Assembly (NCBI RefSeq): GCF_026151205.1
Contig: NC_087083.1
Coordinates: 9,111,460 to 9,175,459, forward strand
Reading direction: 5' to 3'
DNA from: Bolinopsis microptera
Lineage: Eukaryota > Ctenophora > Tentaculata > Lobata > Bolinopsidae
Length of the DNA: 64,000 nucleotides
Under the pieces are notes generated by a model. It had not been told where the DNA came from, did no database searches, and saw only the letters and a program-made list of their open reading frames with translations. Numbering within the stretch: position 1 is the first letter of the stretch; each line of letters opens with the position of its first letter. Shown here piece after piece: positions 10,503 through 22,990 of the stretch. A program made the position numbers and the translations under genes.

Positions 10503-13500
10503 TTATAAATTGGAAGAAGCAACCCGAACTTTTTTCGGCCTGTTGCACTTCTTGCACCTTTTACTACACACTTTCACACCATTTCGAAGTTTATTCTTTC
10601 GTTCCCTTACCAAAGTGCTGACAATATTAGAATCAATCTGAGAGGATCTAGTAGTGGTGTTTCTACTGGTGGTGCGGTTACAACAGTGCTCATGGTCATA
10701 ATTAACAGTACACCCTCGAGTTTGAGAAAGAAGAGTACTGGCGCTGTAACTAACGCCTTTATTAACACCTTTACTAACACCTTTATTAACATCGTTCCCG
10801 CTCCTGTGTGCAAGGGTGTCTGAAGGTGAGTATTGGGTTTCTGTGATGGACAAGGTTTTAGAGAAGAGTTCCCCTGATTCAGAGAGAGGAATTGAAGGTT
10901 GGATATGAGTCTCTTTGGTTTGGATGTGCAGTTCGAGGTTGTTTCGAAAGGTTTGGCGAGGATCAGAGGAGTTGAGAGAGGGTGAAGATTTGGGAGAAAT
11001 AGATTGAGGTTTCAGAATTATCTTTACTAGATGCGTGTGATCATTGGTGATGTCCATGCTTTGATCGTCTTTAGACTTCGTGGAGTTGTTGAAGGACTCC
11101 ACTTGATGAACTACCTCGTCGACTAGCTGCCCGATGGTAGAAAGATCTGGTGAATGTTTTGATCTAGACGGAGTGGGAGGAGAAGAACAGGAACTAGCCT
11201 CTTTTTCTGTAGAGAAATCTTTTTCTTCGTCTTCCGTTGAAATATCACTCTGCTCTTTCTCTCGTTCTTCATAAAATTCTACTCCTTCTTCTTTGTCCTC
11301 CCCAGAGTCAGTATAGCTAAAGGGGGTTGAGTCTAGGGTGCTTTTTCTTGAGGATAGTTTGGAAACAGTTTCAGAGCTTGTGGCTCGAGATAAGGAAGTG
11401 TCTTTAGGCAGAGAACTGATACCTTGGTAAATAGTATCCATGCGCTCTGTCATACACCTTGGTGGAGACTTGCTACAGAATCGGTTGTAGCATCTGTGTC
11501 TTGGTGCTGCCCTAAGCTCGTGATCCCAAACAGGAGGTGGGTTCCATAGCCTGCCCGAAATATCTTGCCTCTTCACCGGTGGATATTGATGGTGGATAAC
11601 ATCATCATTTGTGGAGATAAGGCTTGGATCAAAGAACTGATCACTGATGGCACTGTGAGTGTTTTTGTTGCAAGCTCTGCAGCAGGAGTAAGTGTTGAAG
11701 GTGCAGTTCCGGTAGAAAATCTTGCTCGCTTCTGAGTTGGTTCGTGTTGGATGTCCCGAAGTCTCGGGGGAATCTCCAAGATTTGAGGAACGTTTTTCAG
11801 ACATTCCTTGCTCTGTGAGTATAGGATCTACGTGGGCAGTGGTATTGTTGAGTGTATCATCCTCTAAACAGGTTTGTGTAGATCTAGTGGTTTTGTTCTT
11901 TGGGACTGTGAGAAGTTCCGATTGTATGCTGGTACTTTTTGTTGCTTTTTCGTACAAAGTTGGGGTCTTTGTCGGTGCAACGGTGCTAGTATTTTTGCGT
12001 CTTATGTGGTTGATACCTTCTTCATCACATTCTCCTCTTCTTTTGTTGGATTTTCTTGCCTGTTTAACCTTTCTTTTTGACTCTGCGGTGGTAGAATCAG
12101 AATCAGAAGAAGAGCTCAATTGACGTTCTAAACGTTTCACTTTATTTTTCCTGAACGGCCTTTTGATCTTACTGAAGAGGGTTGAAAATCGTGACTTGCT
12201 TTTTCCAGAGAATGGTTGCTTAGCAGTATCATGCCTATTTAATGCCTCATTTACCTGCCAATAAACGTTTTTCTCACTGGATTTGTTAGAGCTAGTTACA
12301 GAAATACCTCCCTCAAAATCTGTGAGCAGTATAAACGAACTCCGCAATTTATCATGAACAAGTCTGTCTCTACCCACAGTGAGAACAGGTCTAATCTTAT
12401 TGTGGTCACACTCACAACCATTCAACACTGTCATCTTCAACACTGCTGCTTCGTCTTCAGCTGATAACACAGGTTTGTTGCAAAAACAGTATTGGTCAGC
12501 TTTGAAGCAAATGGGGCGAGAAAAATCGATCGGAGCTTTGTTGTCGAAACGATCATATAAAGTTCTCAAGACTTTGTTTATTGTTGAGTGGGGAATGTCG
12601 CAGCTGATGAAGATGGTCTTGTCATCGACGCTATAAAGTGCCTCTTGACGCTGTGAATTTGGAGGGATAGACTTGGAACTGGTTCCGAAGTTGTTGTAGA
12701 TTTTTATGTTTGTATTTGTGGGCGGTTCAGGGTTCTTAATATTTTCCCCATCAACATAGTGGCTGAATTGCCTGAAAAGCTTTTCCATGAGAACTTTAGC
12801 TTCAGATTCTGTAAGTCCTGTTGCATCGGGAGCATTAGTACTAGAGAGAGTCATGCCCTTGTGATTAGCTGGAACTCCAATACTTTCAGAAGGCTCCATA
12901 CGTTCATAAACTGTACTTTCAACACGAACAGTTCGATTATCCGAACTATAAGTAGACCGTTTGAGTGGATTGTCAAGGGTTTTAGAATTACGGTGCCTCC
13001 TCCTAGGAGGTAATGGTGGGATCTTCTTTGCCCTCCTCTGTACTCTAGGGCCTGTGAGCTCCTCACAAAGTGATTGAAACTGCAGTAAATAAGCCGTGAT
13101 GAGCTCCGGAAACTTGACATTAGTTAGTTCCTCCACAGATATAATTGGCTGTATGTTCAAATAATTGTAAGCCATCTTTAGAGCAAAGTTTGCTCTTTCT
13201 GACTGAGGTAGCTCTGCCCCATCTTTCTGTATTCCAGATACAAATCTGTCAATCAATCCTAGCAAAGCATTCCCACTCGACCAATCGCTTGTGAGATTTT
13301 GTACTTTGTGTCCCCGTGGTTCCAACACATGGTTAATTTGTTCCAAATATGAATTTATGGTTGTCTGGTTACCGAGTTTCGCAAGTAACTTCTTAGCTTG
13401 AACCACTTCTTTAGACTCAATTTTCTCCAAATTACTGATATGTTGAAATTTGGTTGTGCGAAGAACCTTTTTGGCTAAATCCATCACATCCTTCCCATCG

Positions 13501-16500
13501 AAATTATGCAGCAAAACATTACTCGTTGTTAATGGAGGAGTGATCCCAAGATGCTTTTTGATTACTGCTAAAGCTTCTGAGAGAGTTACATAAGAACTGC
13601 TATCCTTGTGTCGTTGATAAATGCCTGGTATCTTGGAATCCACAAGTGCCAACAAAGCTTTTCCATCCGACCAAGAGTTTCCCCAGTCATTAACTACTAA
13701 GTTCTGTGTTCCTATGACAGCATTGACTTCCTTAAGTAAAGTTTCTGAGCTTTCCGTTTCGGAGTCTTCCATGAATCCGAACAAGAAATCTTTGTGACCA
13801 CCCTGAGAAGTGTCCTGAGAGTTGTCACCTCTCTCTATACCTAGGTTAGACAGATCAAACCTCACGCTGGTTCTACTGGCAGACTTGTCACCAAGCTTGT
13901 CCCCGAGATAACCCCCCAAATATGGTGTCCTGTCTTCATTTTCCTGAATCAACTGATCATTTATGATATCGACTGATCCATCTCTTTTTAATAATTCGGA
14001 ATCTGTCAGGTCCTCTGCATTCGTTGGTTCATCAAAAAAAGTCGGTAAGGTATCTGTTTTCGCCCTTTCAAATCCAGAGAACTCTGGGCTAAACAAATCA
14101 TATTCAAGAACACACGTCTCACTAACTTGGTGTTCAGTACTGTTAGTCAGGTCTGGTAAACTTACTGGTTTCTGCTTGTCTCTAATAGAGGACTTGACCT
14201 CTAAAGTATTTCTAAGCTGGTTCACGTTTGCCGAATCTGTCATGATAAATTCAGTGTTACTTGGTAGGTTGAACTTCTTTGCAACCTCCAACAACAGTGA
14301 CTCAATCCCTGTTGTTGAATAACGATTTTTGGCTTTATTAGAGTCTGAAAAGCTTGTTGGACAACGTGTTTTGGCGTTATTCGACTCAGATGCACTTCTT
14401 GCTCTCTTTGGTTTCGGGGGTGGTATTGTTTTGTCTGTCTCCAGCCCAAATACACTGCCACTGTTATAACTGGTATTGGACTGATCGCATGCGGCGTTTG
14501 CACTTATACTCCCTGTATCTGCGTGCGAAGTAGTTGTAACTGGTGACTCAAGGAAGTCACACTCAAGGATGTTCTCGCTTATGAAGTGATGCTCAAAAAC
14601 ATCAGTTGAGAGAAAAGAGCTTTTGTACAGAGATCCGGAGGAGGGTGCTATGTTAGGTTTGCCTCTGTCCAAGAAGAATTCAGGAAGGGAAAGTCTCCAA
14701 TCTCCCTTATCTTTCCCGTTATCTTTACCCACTCTTCGTAAGTCATGGTAGGACGAGTGTTTAGTATGGGGAGGAGCTTTGATAGAGCTACTATCTGATT
14801 TGTCAGCAGAAAATGAAGTATCTTCTCCGAAGAATGACCATGTTTTGTCTAGTATGCTATCTCTGAACTGGTCAGTTTTTTTAGAAGAGTGGTTGGAGGA
14901 GGTAGGTTCATCAGTTTTATGTAAATCTTCCTTTTTATTTGGGGAGGGAAGAACGTTATTGTTGATGGTCACTACACCGGAAGATTGTGATGAATTCCTT
15001 TTAATCTCAAGCACCTGGCTATCATTGTCAATGTTATTGTCATCATAAACTAAATTTGAGGACGATGGAGTTGAATCATTTTCTGTTTCACACACTCGGT
15101 TATTCGATACCTCCGCGTTATCTGACTCACTGCCCTCTTTGTCTGTATTTCTAAGATTGCCTAATGTAGTTTTCTCTGTTAAAACTAACTCTGCACTTCC
15201 CAAATATTGTCCACTTTCAGGGAAAAACATTTTAGTAAAGTTTATATTTTCCTTTGAGTGGATCATGCGCTCTGGACTGCACGTTTCTGTATCATGTGAG
15301 TTTTGTTCATTATCACCATCCTCCTGGGAAGATTCTGGACTTTCGGAGTTATTGTTCCCGCCAAACGAATCTCCATTTTGATTTTCATGAATGGGATAAG
15401 TTTTAAACCGGTCCCCTGGAGGATTGTCTCCCGAAAGACTCAGCTTACCATCAGAGCTTCTTACTTTTGAAATGTCGTATGTATAACAGCTTTCTTTTTC
15501 CGTGGGACGTTTGCTTAAAACGACTTCGCTATCATCTTTGTCCATATGTAGTTTATTCGCAGGATAGATGTTTTTTGAAGGTCTCTTATTTGCTTCATCT
15601 GAAAATTCTGTGGTGTCGAAAACCGATTCCTTCTCGATGTCATCAATGACACCTGGTATAACATCAAGCTGCTCCGATTGATGTTCAGAGTCAGCATCAG
15701 GAATGAAACCCCCGCTTTTCCCGCAGTCTAATAAAGCCAAGGCATCAGGAGTAAACATAACCCCAGTCCTCCTTCTTCTTCCAACAATAGGGTAATCAGA
15801 TTTAGAGAATTCTTCAGGAAGAGATGTTAAATCCAGCTCTGTAGTTGTTGGTAAAGCTGATGAGTACTGTAATGATGTGTCCGGACTTCCAACTTTCGAG
15901 TCAGTAGAATGACTAGTGGGTGTGCTACTTTCCGGTTCCTCTGAGCTCTCAGAATGACTGCTTGATTCTGATGGTGAAAATGCAAGTCCGCTACTTTTTG
16001 ACTGTTTGTCTTCTGGAGATGCAGTGCTGTCAGGTTGAGCTCGGCTTGAAATGTCTGAGTGCAGAGGAGTAGATTCTGATTTACTAGAGCTCTTGATTTC
16101 ATGAAACTCACCTGGTTCTTTACCAACTTGTTTAACTACCTCGTAGCTCACATTTGTTGCCGGATGCTGACAACACAAATCAGTCAACTTGGAACTTGAG
16201 GATAAGCTGACCGAAGTTTCATCCTCACTTTTAGAAACTTCTTCATCAACAATAGCAAGAGAGGGTCTCCTGTTAACCTTGTTCTTGAAGAAGTTCGACA
16301 GATAGGTCATCATACACACATCATCCAACACTCCAGACTCAACATCAGCAGCATCTATGAAAGCTGGAATATCAAGGTAAGTCTCGGCTGTATTTATACA
16401 CCTCTGAAGAAGAGAAAAGTTTCCGGTGTGATCTGGTTGCATATTAAATGCTGGCATCTGAGAGTTGATAAGTGCGGCCAGAGCCTTTCCGTCCACCCAA

Positions 16501-18070
16501 TCTGATTTAAGATTGCTTACTTTTATACCATAGTGTTTCAGTTTCTTGTTCAGTATTTGTAAGAGAGCATCCTTGGTACTCTTCCCTTGACTCTGGAGTT
16601 CTCTAACTGACATCCTCCGTTTATTAGAGGGTTTTTGAGGGTAATTCGGTGAGATAATATCCTCGCTCGCGCTGCTTTCATCTTCGGATCTATTTCCTGA
16701 AGTAGAGCAGTGTTAGATTTTGAGTTGAACTCAAATTTGTTTGGGTGCATAGACAGAAATCTGCTGCGTTACTTAAGAGGACAATAAATTCTAATTCTAA
16801 TTAGCATTTTGCTTTAAAACTCGGTGAAATGAACCTGAATTCCTGTTTCCAGCTCGTCGAGTTTTCTTCTTCCTCCTAAAGGTCTCCTCCTTAGCAACTC
16901 CGTCAGTATCAGAGGAGGAACAGGAACAATCCACTACAATATCTGTTATCTGGAATCTAAGATTAAGAGGTGTCAGGTTTTTAACAACTGGTATTTTAAT
17001 GCGACTTGGATTTATGCCAAAAGTCAGAACTGTTGATACACGATATTTTCTGTAATAGTAACATACATAGCCTAAAGAATCCAATGGACCTCAAATTTAT
17101 CACAACAAGAACAAGTTAGTTACCCTTGGATCATTGCCCAAATCAGGGCCAGGACAAGTTTCTCATTCTTACTGACTACATCCCCCGCTCCTATGTTCAC
17201 CAAGGGAGTACCGTTCCTCTTCAGCACGCACAAACTCTTATCAACGTTCACTAACATTGCGAATCTTCCTTTGGGATTCTCTTTCACTTTCACCTCTTCT
17301 CCTGGAAGAAATTTCTCACGTGATCGACTTAATTATTTGTTGCTGTGTTCATTTTCAAATCTTTTTTAGTCCATGAAATTATAAAGATATGTCCGAGGGG
17401 TTCTATCAAGATGTGGGAAGGACTCGACTTTGAGATGATTCTAAAATCTAACCAGTAAGTCCAGAGGTGACCCTAGCCAGAAGAACTCCATCACACAAAT
17501 CAGCTGCTAGGTTCCCAATACATGCAGAATGACCGTTGCTTCTCAGTTGAGCGTTCAGCCACTTCGTGAACGTGTTCCGCTGGGCGATCTTCCAGGCATC
17601 GTCCTACAAGGTAGCACTTTTACGTTAATGTAAGGTAAAAACAAGATAGTACTTTTACATTATTGTAAGGTAACAACAAGGTAGTACTTTTACATTATTG
17701 TAAGGTAACAACAAGGTAATTGAGTCTTGACACCACTTTAGGGTTACATTGAACGGGTACCTGCTAGTTATTGTAAGGTAACAACATGTACTTGTAGTAA
17801 TTTATTTTGACTGCGATTACAGAGCAAGGTTTAATCTAGATACAGCGTTCCTTTAAAACTGTAGGGTGAGCAGAGCAATATATTCTTATATTCTTCATCG
17901 CCAATTTTAGTAAAATTACATCCGCTTACAAAGAAATTACAATTTTACTAAAAATTAAACCATATTGAGAGTAAATTTTGAAACAGAATATTAATGTATG
18001 AAACTATGAAAGTCTGTACCTTAATGAGGGGAGGTTCTGTTTCAGGGTTATCGTCTTTATCAAGTGACAT
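10503..18070 (-). CDS. Multi-CH-domain actin-binding protein, filamin/jitterbug-like N-terminus
   Basis: Four exons: 18020-18070 (ATG, 17 codons), 17453-17603, 17124-17301, and a giant exon from about 16689 to the stop at 10503; about 2188 residues. Exons 2-3 encode a first CH domain (AQRNTFTKWLNAQLR, DLCDGVLLARV, LVLALIWAMIQ). The large exon opens with a second CH domain (DWVDGKALAALIN, MMTYLSNFF), giving a tandem actin-binding module. After about 850 Ser-rich, probably disordered residues come two more CH-like domains near residues 1108-1205 (SWSDGKALLALVD) and 1223-1336 (DWSSGNALLGLID). The C-terminal third has an unrecognised block around residue 1530 (CFCNKP, CECDH), acidic and Ser-rich stretches and small Cys clusters, ending near CSKRCKKCNRPKK. 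I see no filamin Ig repeats, spectrin repeats or GAS2 domain. Likely a cytoskeletal scaffold. The acceptor of the last exon was chosen by phase (TAG at 16690-16692) and is the least certain border. Confidence 0.85.
17610..17716. repeat. 35-bp tandem repeat, about 3 copies, in intron 1 of the CH-domain gene
   Basis: Units of the form GGTAGTACTTTTACATTATT GTAAGGTAACAACAA, three copies with few changes. Starts directly upstream (in gene sense) of the exon 2 acceptor. Confidence 0.8.
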
Positions 18071-18119
18071 TCATACGAGATAACCAAATAACTAAGTAAA
18101 TATTTAGGGTTGAGAATCG

Positions 18120-18235
18120 AAACAAGTAAGAAACTGTGGAGATAACGAACTTTGAGAATGAAACTGGACAAATAACGAACTTTAGGAGAGAAACTGTGCG
18201 GATAACGAATTTTGAGAATGAAACTGGACAGCTAG
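18120..18235. repeat. Degenerate ~30-bp tandem repeat upstream of the CH-domain gene
   Basis: Repeated pieces GAAACTGTGGAGATAACGAA and GAGAATGAAACTGGACA alternate four to five times in the 5' flank of the minus-strand CH gene, starting about 50 bases from its ATG. Could be 5' UTR or promoter. Confidence 0.6.
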
Positions 18236-19143
18236 CGGAGATGCTGGTCTAAAAATAACAACGAAAGAACTCTATAATGTTCTAGTATGCGAGAAAAGAG
18301 AGGGAGGTATAGGAGTATGCAGACAGGGTGTGCAAGCTCAGCAGTTCACTCCTTCACATCTTAACCAGATGAGCAGTAGTTCACTAAACTACACTATCTA
18401 GCTGGTGTATCTTATACTTTGAGTTAATTTTCACTTTAGGTGGGGCAGTGCAGACCATCCGTAAGAAAGATTACGTCCAGCGTTCATCGTTTGAGCGAAA
18501 ATGTTTAAATTAAAAGGGAAGCAAAGAATTCATGACTGGTCTCCAGGATAAAATTGACACGTTTCATTAGACTTCAAATGACGGCATAGCATAAGCTTTT
18601 TATGGTATTAAGCATTATTTATGTTCAGTTATACTCAATTTGATTACACTCACCAGTTGGCCAGTTGGATGTATTGTCACTGCATATACTTTTTTATTTC
18701 ATTTGAGGATTTCGTTCAAGTGATAAATTTCTTAACTCCGTAGACTTAGATATAATTAAATTATTTTGTAATTGATCATTGAATTTGGGTAGCGTTTTCG
18801 GCTTAAATTTATGAGGTTTTCAATTAAAACGATCGAAAATGTTTCAAGATATGCAATTAAAATATGAAATTCAACAACTGTACATAATATTATGTAAATC
18901 ACATTTACTACTTGGTATAAATAATTTATACTCCCAGTTCATTCAAATAAATTAAAAATATTTTTAAAAAGCCATGGCTATATAGATCAAATTACCAGAT
19001 CTGATAATATTTTAAAATTAAAATGTGTATTCAATAACATTAAATTCGTATGAGCGTCGGGAGCGAACTCGTTCAAAAAATATAAGCATGACTTTGCATT
19101 TAAAATGTATTTTTGTCATGTACACGATGACCATACGAAACTG
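18236..19143. other. Intergenic, AT-rich
   Basis: No ORF with coding character. Part of 18780-19140 matches the 3' flank of the pseudogene at 23370-23590 (shared CTTAAATTTATGAGGTTTTC, GATCTGATAATATT and other blocks), showing that the duplication of the secreted-protein gene included several hundred bases of 3' flank. Confidence 0.6.
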
Positions 19144-19668
19144 CTACGGAGAGGACAAGTGCATAAACAAGACCTCAAGCAGCCTAGCCTGCTCAATAAC
19201 AGCTAGATATAATGCATTAAAGTCAGTTAAATCCATCTCCATGCACTGGAGATGCTTGTAGTCTCCGTCCAGCACACAGATGTCATGATTCATCGCAATC
19301 TCTGACTTGGATGTCCAGATGCCGTTGATATTACGGGTGAAGTCCTCCCGAGAGAACTTGTTACTGTGGAATATTCCGAAGCAGTAGATGATCTTGGAAG
19401 TCCTCATCATTTCCAAACCGAGTCTGTGATTATCGTAATCTAATTTTACGTTTAGATACACATTAGAGTTTACGTTAGTCTGGACAGCCAGTGTGTTCCC
19501 AAGGTCCATCGTGTAGTCCCAGCAAGCTTTGATAGACTTGTTTACGGCTCTTATACCTCTTGGACAAGTCTTAGTCTTGTTAGCCTTGTTGGTGGATAGC
19601 TGGGTGGAGGAGTGAAGGAGCAGGACCAGACCGATGGAAAGGAGAAGGCATTGGTTGATTCCACACAT
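19144..19668 (-). CDS. Six-cysteine secreted protein family, paralogue 2 (third cysteine lost)
   Basis: Intronless, 174 residues, ATG in the conserved CTCCTAAG context. Signal peptide with hydrophobic core CLLLSIGLVLLLHSSTQLS. Mature cysteines are present at TCPR, KACWD, YCFG, DICVLD and LQCMEMD, but the third family position reads VYLN instead of VCLD, leaving an odd number. The C-terminus LLEVLFMHLSSP differs from the GTHDY ending of other copies. A TATA box (GTATAAAAG on the minus strand, near 19757-19770) lies about 95 bases upstream. The frame is fully open, so probably functional, though loss of one cysteine should free a partner or change the disulfide pattern. Function unknown. Confidence 0.8.
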   Translation of the reverse strand: MCGINQCLLLSIGLVLLLHSSTQLSTNKANKTKTCPRGIRAVNKSIKACWDYTMDLGNTLAVQTNVNSNVYLNVKLDYDNHRLGLEMMRTSKIIYCFGIFHSNKFSREDFTRNINGIWTSKSEIAMNHDICVLDGDYKHLQCMEMDLTDFNALYLAVIEQARLLEVLFMHLSSP

Positions 19669-19988
19669 CTTAGGAGGGTTTCAGCAGCAAAGTCTATAAT
19701 ACTAGGTGAACTGAAGCTTTTACGATTTAAAAACTGGTTTTTGTAGTTTTGATATTCACTTTTATACTTGTACTAGGGGAGTAAACTGTTCATAGTCATT
19801 AGCGTATAATTGCTAAATAGTTTCGGCTGCCAATTAAGCATATTAGTTTTAAACTAGTTACAACACTACAAATCTATTACATTAATTGAGAATTATTTAA
19901 TGTAACGTGATTGAAATATTTTAAACGGGGATATCCTGTCCAAACCCAGGATACACTACAAACTTTGTATGAAAAGCATTAATATAAC

Positions 19989-20046
19989 AACTTAACTGGG
20001 CGGCGGCGGCGCTCAGGAAAGATAATAGCCTGGGGTCCCAGATAAA
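19989..20046. repeat. Degenerate fragment of the 48-kb repeat family
   Basis: Starts ACTGGGCGGCGGCGGCGCTC and ends AATAGCCTGGGGTCCCAG, matching the two ends of the repeat family that is dense at 47.5-48.9 kb. Internally deleted. Confidence 0.6.
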
Positions 20047-20274
20047 TAAAACTTAAAAACGGAGTACCCCAGGGCTCCATTCTCAGACCAATTAACAAGG
20101 ACCAATATAACAAGAATAAAAAAAAAATTCGTATGATAGGAATTTCACTCTAGGCGTCTCCAAAATAATTGATACGAAATTGATCGTGTGTAGTTAAACT
20201 AATTCGCTAATTCGGCCATGATTCGTTAATTGGGCCATGATTTGTGAGATCGAGACATTTTGCAATAGTTTCAA

Positions 20275-20780
20275 AATAAAGAAATTTGACCAAAACCCAT
20301 AATTGGGTAGAGTGGACCGCTGCCAGTGTCTCTCTTTCCCAAACAAAAGTAAATGATATTAATTTGAATGACCGTCAGTAAGTGCAAAATGATACCGAGA
20401 ATGAAATCGGTCGCTCGCTTTTCCCATTCATTTACGGCTATTGTAATAAGTTTCGATTAATTACATTAATTATCTCTTGCTGTAAAAATCTCTTTGCGTT
20501 ATTTTCGAGTCGATCCTAGTTTTTCGAGATAAGGGTTAGTGTTCAATTAGCTGATGTTTATTGAATCGCTCTTGTCGAGTACAGCTGCCTTCGGGTAGTT
20601 CTTCTTAATCTATTACAATTGTAAATGAATGGGAAAAGCGAGCGATCGATTTCATTCTCGGTATCAATTTGCATTTGCGGACGGTTATTGAAATTAATAT
20701 CATTTACTTTTGTTTGGAAAAGAGAGATGCACTGGCAGCGGTCTACTCTACCCATGATTATGGGTTTTGGTCAAATATCA
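20275..20780. mobile_element. Foldback element with ~160-bp inverted arms
   Basis: Left arm about 20288-20450 and right arm about 20605-20765 are inverted copies: TTGACCAAAACCCATAATTG on the left, CATGATTATGGGTTTTGGTC on the right, and matching inner ends around TTTTCCCATTCATTTA. The arms have diverged by scattered substitutions. The roughly 150-base loop has no ORF. I did not find a convincing target-site duplication. Non-autonomous. Confidence 0.75.
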
Positions 20781-20999
20781 TTTCTTTTTGATTATAATGT
20801 CAGGGTACGAAATGTAAACTCATAACTTCATTAATAAGGAGGTAATTTCAACGATTTCGAAATTTTACCTTTGAAAACATTTCCTTGCGTTTTCAGGTAG
20901 GCAAATCTGTCGATAACTGACTGAATATGGCATCTTTTTACTCATTAAAGTTACCACTTAACAAATAACCGCTTGCAGTTCACCGCAATACAGCCGCAA

Positions 21000-21087
21000 C
21001 ACTCGGTTTGATGCGTTAATTTTGTCGCATCACCAACGAGGCCGAGATGGTGATTACGACAATTAACGCAGAAAACCGAGTGTTAAT
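21000..21087. repeat. Short foldback sequence
   Basis: ACACTCGGTTTGATGCGTTA at the left pairs with AACGCAGAAAACCGAGTGT at the right, with inner TCGCATCACCA/TGGTGATTACGA also pairing. An 88-base hairpin-forming element of unknown family. Confidence 0.65.
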
Positions 21088-21195
21088 TCTTATGACAAGC
21101 AAAACAATGTATGAAGCATTCATTAACGATTTTGGCGGTTGCCCCCCCCCCCCCCTAATTATTCTGCGTGTTATTTAATAGTTTATAAATAACTA

Positions 21196-21385
21196 AGTGG
21201 CCGTATAAAGGCCGTATAGAGGCCATATAGAGGCCATATAGAGGCCGTATAAAGGCCGTATAGAGGCCGTATAGAAGCCGTATAAAGGCCGTATAAAGGC
21301 CGTATAGTGGCCTGGTAGGGGCCATATAGTGGCCATATAGAGGCCGTATAGAGGCCGTATAGTGGCCGTATAGAGGCCAAACCTA
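21196..21385. repeat. Minisatellite with 14-15-bp unit (GGCCGTATAGA)
   Basis: About 13 units alternating GGCCGTATAAA, GGCCGTATAGA, GGCCATATAGA and GGCCGTATAGT. It yields open frames on the minus strand (repeating LYGLYTAS/IRPLYG) that I regard as spurious. A C14-16 homopolymer lies just upstream at about 21141-21156. Confidence 0.9.
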
Positions 21386-22700
21386 ATCGCCCATTTTCCA
21401 AAAAACTGGTTGTCATGTGTCAAGGAGGATGCAGCAATCTTCACAGGTGTCGATAACGTCACGATAGAAGATGCAGAACAAAAAGCAACAGACAGGGTTC
21501 ACTGGAGAGGTCTAATACACCAGAGAAAGGAGTTACTATGTGGTGCAGGCCACTCCAAAGACTAGGAGGAGACCTTTTCAAGTACAAGTAAGTACAAAGT
21601 AAGTTCGGGTCAGGCGTTGATAAAACTATTAAAAAGTTAAAGTCAAATATGAAATTCATCATGGGACTTAAAATTCTGAAAAGTGTTCAAACAATATACA
21701 CAAATAATTTCGACGATGGTAATTGTCTTCCTAAAACATTACACAGCAGTACGTAAGCTTATAAAACAATTATTTGAAAACCACAATGGTATAAAAATAG
21801 AAGTCAAATCTATCAAGTACGTGTCGTTAATTTAAAGATTTTATCAATTAAATTGGCGCCACAGCACATGAATAAAAATGTGCATTTTATCATTGTTTCT
21901 ATTGCGGTGTCTGACAGTTTATAGCCGCAATCCAACAAATTAGAGCGATCTTCTATGACTTAAAGCGATCTTAGAGCGATCTAACTAGTTAAAGCGATCT
22001 TCCTGTATCGATTTCACGCGACATAATTAAGTTCCGAATATGGGAGTTCCGAGCACGAATATGAAAGTTCCGAACCCTACTATCACAGTGCTGGCAAGCA
22101 CTACCGTGCCTCCTATATTCATTATTCACTATATTATTGAATAACTGCCCACACGCAACCTCACGTAATTCTTCTTGGAATTGCACAGAAATTTCAGAAA
22201 TTATATATATGGGTCAAACTTAGATTTCCTGAAAGTTTCGTTAAATTAAAAACACCTGATTTTAATCGTCCATAACAAGTTTTCTGTTGGTTTTTTTTGA
22301 ACCGACAAAATTACCATCAGGTATAAACCATTATATTTCACATATCTTCCTAACTTTGGTGTACAGCGATTAATCTTATAGTTCCTACAAGCGATTATAT
22401 ATAAACACAGCTCACTTCATGGCATTTTGATGTAGCAGGATCAGTGTTGAATTTGTTTACTTTCGTTCTGTACGGTCTTTGTATTCTAAAGCCGTAGATA
22501 AAAGTCTTATCTTCCAATTAAAGAATTAATAACTAAGTCAGAGCTGTTTGTTGTCGACTGCGGCACGTGTTTTCAGAGTATAGTTATAGTAGCTCAAGCT
22601 TTGCAATTATGACATTACTATTTACAAAATATATTAGTTTAGCTTCATTCCCTTATCATTGCAACAACTCTTTATTAGTTAAAATTTATCAAAAGACGGT
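21386..22700. other. Intergenic, nothing recognised
   Basis: Short ORFs only, no coding bias. Around 21944-22005 short AGCGATCT repeats occur. No RNA gene or mobile-element ends recognised. Confidence 0.4.
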
Positions 22701-22702
22701 TG

Positions 22703-22990
22703 ATGGTAAATCATTGTGCAGTTGGAGGTTGTAACAACCGTGAGGGAAGAGACACCAGTAGTAAAAGAAGCTTTCTGGTCTTTCATTCCCAAGCGATGCA
22801 AAACGTCGAATAGCATGGGATAACCTATAGAGTCTGTAGCGACCACTTCAGCGACTGTGACTACCAGAGAAGGACTGTGAGAACTACGTTAAGACAGGGA
22901 ATGTCGAATCTAATTGCATGAGGCTGAAGGACACATGCATACCCATTACCCAACACCGACCCTAACACAGGCGAGATTCGTTTATATATA
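22703..22990 (+). pseudogene. Decayed THAP-type zinc-finger domain
   Basis: The frame from 22703 reads MVNHCAVGGCNNREGRDTSS, then further matches continue in other frames: AKRRIAWDNL, then RVCSDHFSDCDYQRR, then RLKDTCIPIT. This order (N-terminal C-x4-C, conserved Trp, C-x2-H, then a P-containing end) is the THAP (C2CH) DNA-binding fold, broken by at least two frameshifts and in-frame stops. THAP domains occur in host regulators and in P-element-like transposases; I cannot tell which this was. A Lys-rich, coiled-coil-like frame near 23250-23370 may be part of the same relic. Confidence 0.65.

Noticed and set aside
11722-15697. Many ORFs of 60-130 codons on both strands inside 10.5-16.6 kb
   Set aside because: Shadow frames of the single large exon of the CH-domain gene.
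21183-21462. Minus-strand ORFs with repeating LYGLYTAS/IRPLYG
   Set aside because: Produced by the 14-15-bp GGCCGTATAGA minisatellite, with no start context, splice sites or non-repeat coding sequence.
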